Below are positions 60,877 through 64,000 of a stretch of DNA of 64,000 bases, piece by piece. The notes under the pieces are model-generated. The model was not told where the DNA came from and searched no databases. It saw only the letters and a program-made list of their open reading frames with translations. The stretch spans positions 62,001-126,000 of the forward strand of contig NZ_NFIV01000004.1 of the NCBI RefSeq assembly GCF_002159555.1, in the 5' to 3' direction. Origin of the DNA: Muribaculum sp. An289. GTDB lineage: Bacteria > Bacteroidota > Bacteroidia > Bacteroidales > UBA932. Position numbers and translations under genes: made by a program. The first letter of the stretch is position 1. Each line of letters begins with the position of its first letter.

Positions 60877-63368
60877 TGGCTACCAAGCATAAAAAGAAGA
60901 AAGCATCCGTATCAGGCAAAAAGTCCAGGACGGCAAAGAAGCGGCGCACTTTCAATCCTCGCAATGTCAAGATAATACGAAATGTGTGCGGCATATTCCT
61001 CGGCATCCTGTCGGTCTACACTCTGATTGCCGTCGTTTCATATATCTTTACATGGACGGCGGACCAGAGCCTGCTGACTTCATCTGCCGATGAAATTGCC
61101 AGGAACAGCGGCGGCCGTCTGGGTTTCAAATGGGCCCGCCTTTTGGTAACGAAAATGTTCGGAATCGGCGCCTTTGCGGTGGTGGCTGTCTTTGCAATAG
61201 CTGCTTTGAGATGTCTCAACCGCAGAGTCAGGTTTTTCCGCATACTGTTCCTTGCCGTCTTTGCGGCAGTGCTGCTGTCCCTTGTCTCAACCTGCATAGT
61301 AGGATTTTTCGGAGATTTTCCGGTATTCGGTGAAGGCATAGGCGGCGCATACGGGACGGCTATGGTCAATGAAATGGAGTCGTTGATGGGGACTGTCGGT
61401 ACCGTGTTGGTCCTGGTTGCCGCCATCATACTTTTCCTTCTGTTTGCAAGCAACCGTTTCGCTTCGTGGATTTCGTCCTTGGGCGAGGGTAAGGGAAGGA
61501 TTGCCGGTGCGGGAAAGGCTGCCGGTGCCGATGAGGGTACGGACACCGGTGACGATACGGCCGCGGGTGGAGATGATGAGGAAAATGACGATAGTGTTGA
61601 CGATGAGGAAGAAGACGGTGAAGGCGGCGATGACGACGAGGAAGATGAAGATGAGGAGAATGATGATGAGGAGGAGGATGATGAGGAGGAGGATGATGAG
61701 GACGAAGAAGACGGATATGATGCGTGTGATTCCGAAGGTGAGGAAGTCGATGATGCTGGCAGAGACCGGATTATGGAGGTGAAAGAAAAGGAGGAAGTCT
61801 CCGTGCCCGGAGAGGTTTTTGTTGAGGAAATAAACATATCGGGAGGTGATGAAGTGCCGGACGGCAGCGTTTCGGAAAAATATGACCCGAGACTTGATTT
61901 GCCGCATTACGAGTTCCCGGGTCTGGAACTTCTCAACGATTACAGTGACAGGTGGTATGACATTTCCCAGGCGGAGCTGCAAAGGAACAACATGAGGATA
62001 ACTGCCGCCCTTGCGGAGTACAAGATACAAATCCAGAGCATTTTCGCCCGTAAAGGGCCGACTGTCACACTGTATGAAATAGTACCTGCCCCAGGTACCA
62101 AGGTCGCGCAGATCAAGAGGATTGAAGAGGATATAGCACGTTCGATAGGTGTTCATGGCGTAAGGGTCATCACATTATTGAACACAATCGGAATAGAAGT
62201 CCCTAATGACAGGCCGAGCACAGTGCCGATGAAGTCGATACTGAACGATCCAGCATTCAGGAACAATAAATTCGAACTTCCGATAGCCCTTGGGTATACC
62301 ATATCCCAGAAGGTGCTCGCTTTCGATTTGACGAAGGCCCCTCATCTTTTGGTAGCAGGTGCGACAGGTATGGGAAAATCGGTAGGGCTTAACGCTATCC
62401 TGACATCCCTGCTCTATTCGAAACATCCTGCCGAGCTGAAACTGGTGCTTGTGGATCCGAAGAGGGTGGAACTGTCCATTTACGGCGCCATAAAGAACCA
62501 TTTTCTTGCGACACTTCCGGGGGAGGAGAAGCCTATCCTGACGGATACATCCAAGGTCGTGACGACGTTGAAGTCATTGTGCATGGAGATGGAGTCGCGC
62601 TATGAGCTTCTCGAAATGGCCAAGGAGAGGAATATAAAGGATTACAACGCACGTTTCCTCGACAGGAAGCTCAATCCTAACAACGGGCATAAGTTCCTGC
62701 CTTATATCGTTGTCGTCATAGACGAGTTTGCGGACCTGCTGATAACTGCCGGAAAAGAAATCGAGGAGCCTATATCGAGACTGGCTGCGAAGGCGAGGGC
62801 TGTCGGAATACATCTTATTATCGCGACCCAAAGGCCGACGACAGATGTCATTACCGGTACGATCAAAGCCAATTTCCCTTCGCGCATAGCCTTCAAGGTG
62901 TTGTCTGGAGTGGACTCCAGGACCATCATCGATGATGTCGGGGCCAACAGGCTGATAGGAAGGGGAGACATGCTTGTGATGATTGCCGGGCAGGAGATGT
63001 GCCGTGTGCAGTGTGCCTTCGTGGATACCGACGAGGCCATAAGGATTTCCGAATTCATAGGGTCGCAGCAAGGTTACGGTTCCCCTTATTACCTTCCGGA
63101 GTGCGATGACGAGTCGGATATTTCGTCCGTGGATCTCGGTAAGCGCGATCCTTTGTTCGATGAGGCCGCAAGGCTTATTGTTGCCAATCAGCAGGGGTCG
63201 ACCTCACTTCTCCAGAGGAAGATGGAGATAGGTTACAACCGGGCCGGAAGGATAATGGATCAGCTCGAAGCGGCCGGAATAGTGGGCCCGAGTGAAGGAT
63301 CCAAGGCAAGGAAGGTGCTTGTGCTGGATTTCGACCAGTTGGACGAGCTTTTAAAGACCCTTGATTGA
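60876..63368 (+). CDS. ftsK: FtsK/SpoIIIE-type DNA translocase
   Basis: 830 residues. Pumps chromosome ends through the closing septum. N-terminal membrane part with about four helices (40-200), a very acidic linker (about 218-295, nearly all Asp/Glu with poly-Glu runs), then alpha, beta (Walker A GATGMGKS about 495-502; Walker B VVVIDEFADL) and gamma domains (RKMEIGYNRAGRIMDQLE, the KOPS-reading winged helix). Members usually have a Pro/Gln-rich linker; an almost pure Asp/Glu linker coded by GAG/GAT repeats is unusual. Confidence 0.95.
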   Translation: MATKHKKKKASVSGKKSRTAKKRRTFNPRNVKIIRNVCGIFLGILSVYTLIAVVSYIFTWTADQSLLTSSADEIARNSGGRLGFKWARLLVTKMFGIGAFAVVAVFAIAALRCLNRRVRFFRILFLAVFAAVLLSLVSTCIVGFFGDFPVFGEGIGGAYGTAMVNEMESLMGTVGTVLVLVAAIILFLLFASNRFASWISSLGEGKGRIAGAGKAAGADEGTDTGDDTAAGGDDEENDDSVDDEEEDGEGGDDDEEDEDEENDDEEEDDEEEDDEDEEDGYDACDSEGEEVDDAGRDRIMEVKEKEEVSVPGEVFVEEINISGGDEVPDGSVSEKYDPRLDLPHYEFPGLELLNDYSDRWYDISQAELQRNNMRITAALAEYKIQIQSIFARKGPTVTLYEIVPAPGTKVAQIKRIEEDIARSIGVHGVRVITLLNTIGIEVPNDRPSTVPMKSILNDPAFRNNKFELPIALGYTISQKVLAFDLTKAPHLLVAGATGMGKSVGLNAILTSLLYSKHPAELKLVLVDPKRVELSIYGAIKNHFLATLPGEEKPILTDTSKVVTTLKSLCMEMESRYELLEMAKERNIKDYNARFLDRKLNPNNGHKFLPYIVVVIDEFADLLITAGKEIEEPISRLAAKARAVGIHLIIATQRPTTDVITGTIKANFPSRIAFKVLSGVDSRTIIDDVGANRLIGRGDMLVMIAGQEMCRVQCAFVDTDEAIRISEFIGSQQGYGSPYYLPECDDESDISSVDLGKRDPLFDEAARLIVANQQGSTSLLQRKMEIGYNRAGRIMDQLEAAGIVGPSEGSKARKVLVLDFDQLDELLKTLD

Positions 63369-63389
63369 TTTATTTAAGGCTGGTTTATT

Positions 63390-64000
63390 ATGGCTAAAAC
63401 AATCTTTTCCATAGCATTGCTGCTGATAATGCTGTTGCCCGGAGCTTCCGGTGCCGCCGCCAGGACCGGTGATTCGGGAGCGGCGGATCCTTTCGATGTG
63501 TTCGTATCCGGGATTGCCGCGCTGAAAGAAAGTGCGGATGGGAGGATAAGGGCATCGGGGACGATGGAGATAAAGGAAGGCAAGTATTCGGGAAAATCCC
63601 GGTTTTCCATCGAGACCGCCTCTGACGGGTATCGTGCCTTCGGTGACGGGACGGAGATTCTGAATGACGGAAAATACAATTATATCATAGACAGCGGTTC
63701 CAAAGAGGTTACGGTGACGGATTTCGACATGGAGAGCCGTTCCGTACTGTCCAACCCTTTGTCGGTACTTTTTGAATTGCCCCAGGGATTCAGTGTGAAG
63801 AAGCGGACCTGGCAGGGTTCCAGTGAAAGTCGGTGTTATGCAGTCGAACTGGTTCCTGCGGGAGATGAGGCGGGACTGTCTTATCTTACATTGTATGTGC
63901 TTCCCGACGGGACCGGCCTGGCCGGATTGGAACTTGGCATCGTGCAAGGGGGAGAATCCCGTGATGGCAGCCGGAGGCAAACATCCGTCACTGTTGATAT
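63390..64000 (+). CDS. LolA-like outer-membrane lipoprotein carrier protein (cut by window edge)
   Basis: At least 203 residues from ATG 63390, 21 bases past ftsK. Signal peptide (IFSIALLLIMLLPGASGAAA). Mature part resembles LolA: GTMEIKEGKYSGKSRFSIET, NDGKYNYIIDSGSKEVTVTD and NPLSVLFELPQGF. LolA shuttles lipoproteins from the inner to the outer membrane. A LolA-like gene right after ftsK is a common Bacteroidota order. C-terminus lies beyond the window. Confidence 0.8.
   Translation, partial: MAKTIFSIALLLIMLLPGASGAAARTGDSGAADPFDVFVSGIAALKESADGRIRASGTMEIKEGKYSGKSRFSIETASDGYRAFGDGTEILNDGKYNYIIDSGSKEVTVTDFDMESRSVLSNPLSVLFELPQGFSVKKRTWQGSSESRCYAVELVPAGDEAGLSYLTLYVLPDGTGLAGLELGIVQGGESRDGSRRQTSVTVD

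Noticed and set aside
61016-61837. Poly-Ser frame opposite ftsK
   Set aside because: Complement of the GAG/GAT acidic linker; no independent signal.

Overview
The window reads as a chromosome segment of a member of the Bacteroidota, most likely order Bacteroidales. The evidence is the set of Bacteroidota-typical families (GLPGLI, BACON, fimbrillin, DUF4932, DUF4290, TIGR02757-type, NQR) and the recurring promoter core TAnnTTTG, sometimes with TTTG 19 nt upstream. No rRNA is present, so genus cannot be fixed; gene content fits a gut or host-associated Bacteroidales, but that is inference.

Layout. 1-2.6 kb: histidine degradation (hutU cut by the window edge, bifunctional ftcD). 2.6-4.2 kb: a frameshifted REP-associated tyrosine transposase (RAYT) lying between two ~175 bp palindromic repeats. 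4.2-8.5 kb: a small membrane protein / CNNM-CorC transporter / secreted protein operon, an Omp85-like outer-membrane protein, purC. 8.5-9.8 kb: a gene-free block full of repeats. 9.8-20 kb: three DUF4932-like secreted proteins (one has lost its HExxH motif) surrounding a decayed peptide-export locus (GLPGLI protein, CarboxypepD_reg/TonB-receptor-like protein, lipoprotein, and a fused stump of a C39 peptidase-ABC exporter and HlyD adaptor), with an internally deleted IS5-like relic. 20-26.5 kb: aspartyl protease/PDZ lipoprotein, two nitroreductases, a YoeB toxin (frameshifted) with antitoxin, ZIP transporter, DUF2148 protein, MATE pump. 26.5-36.2 kb: DUF362 protein, grpE-dnaJ, rplS with an attenuator-like leader, tRNA-Arg(ACG), SlyD, TldE/TldD, TIGR02757-type protein, aspA. 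36.2-37.6 kb: a second repeat block. 37.6-46.8 kb: a frameshifted BACON lipoprotein, a broken LuxR-type regulator, and a four-gene fimbrial operon whose first gene carries a G12 tract between its ATG and signal peptide, in the out-of-frame length. 46.8-49.5 kb: a third repeat block with a decayed nqrF fragment and a broken secreted-protein gene. 49.5-55.4 kb: nqrABCDEF. 55.5-64 kb: UvrD/PcrA helicase, small OMP, fimbrillin-like lipoprotein, DUF4290 protein, FtsK and a LolA-like protein (cut by the window edge).

How the parts work together. The housekeeping genes look intact: histidine to glutamate plus one-carbon units, a sodium-pumping respiratory complex, chaperones, DNA translocase and helicase. 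The accessory parts (exporter, toxin, regulator, BACON protein, RAYT) are repeatedly frameshifted or deleted. Gene-free stretches are packed with at least four repeat families: three ~165-180 bp modular palindromes (A, B, C) and one ~44 bp hairpin family (D), the last also forming an exact 105 bp tandem array. The strongest candidates for something undescribed are the poly-G contingency tract controlling the fimbrial operon, the RAYT with its flanking and dispersed palindromes, and the remnant GLPGLI/C39 peptide-export locus.
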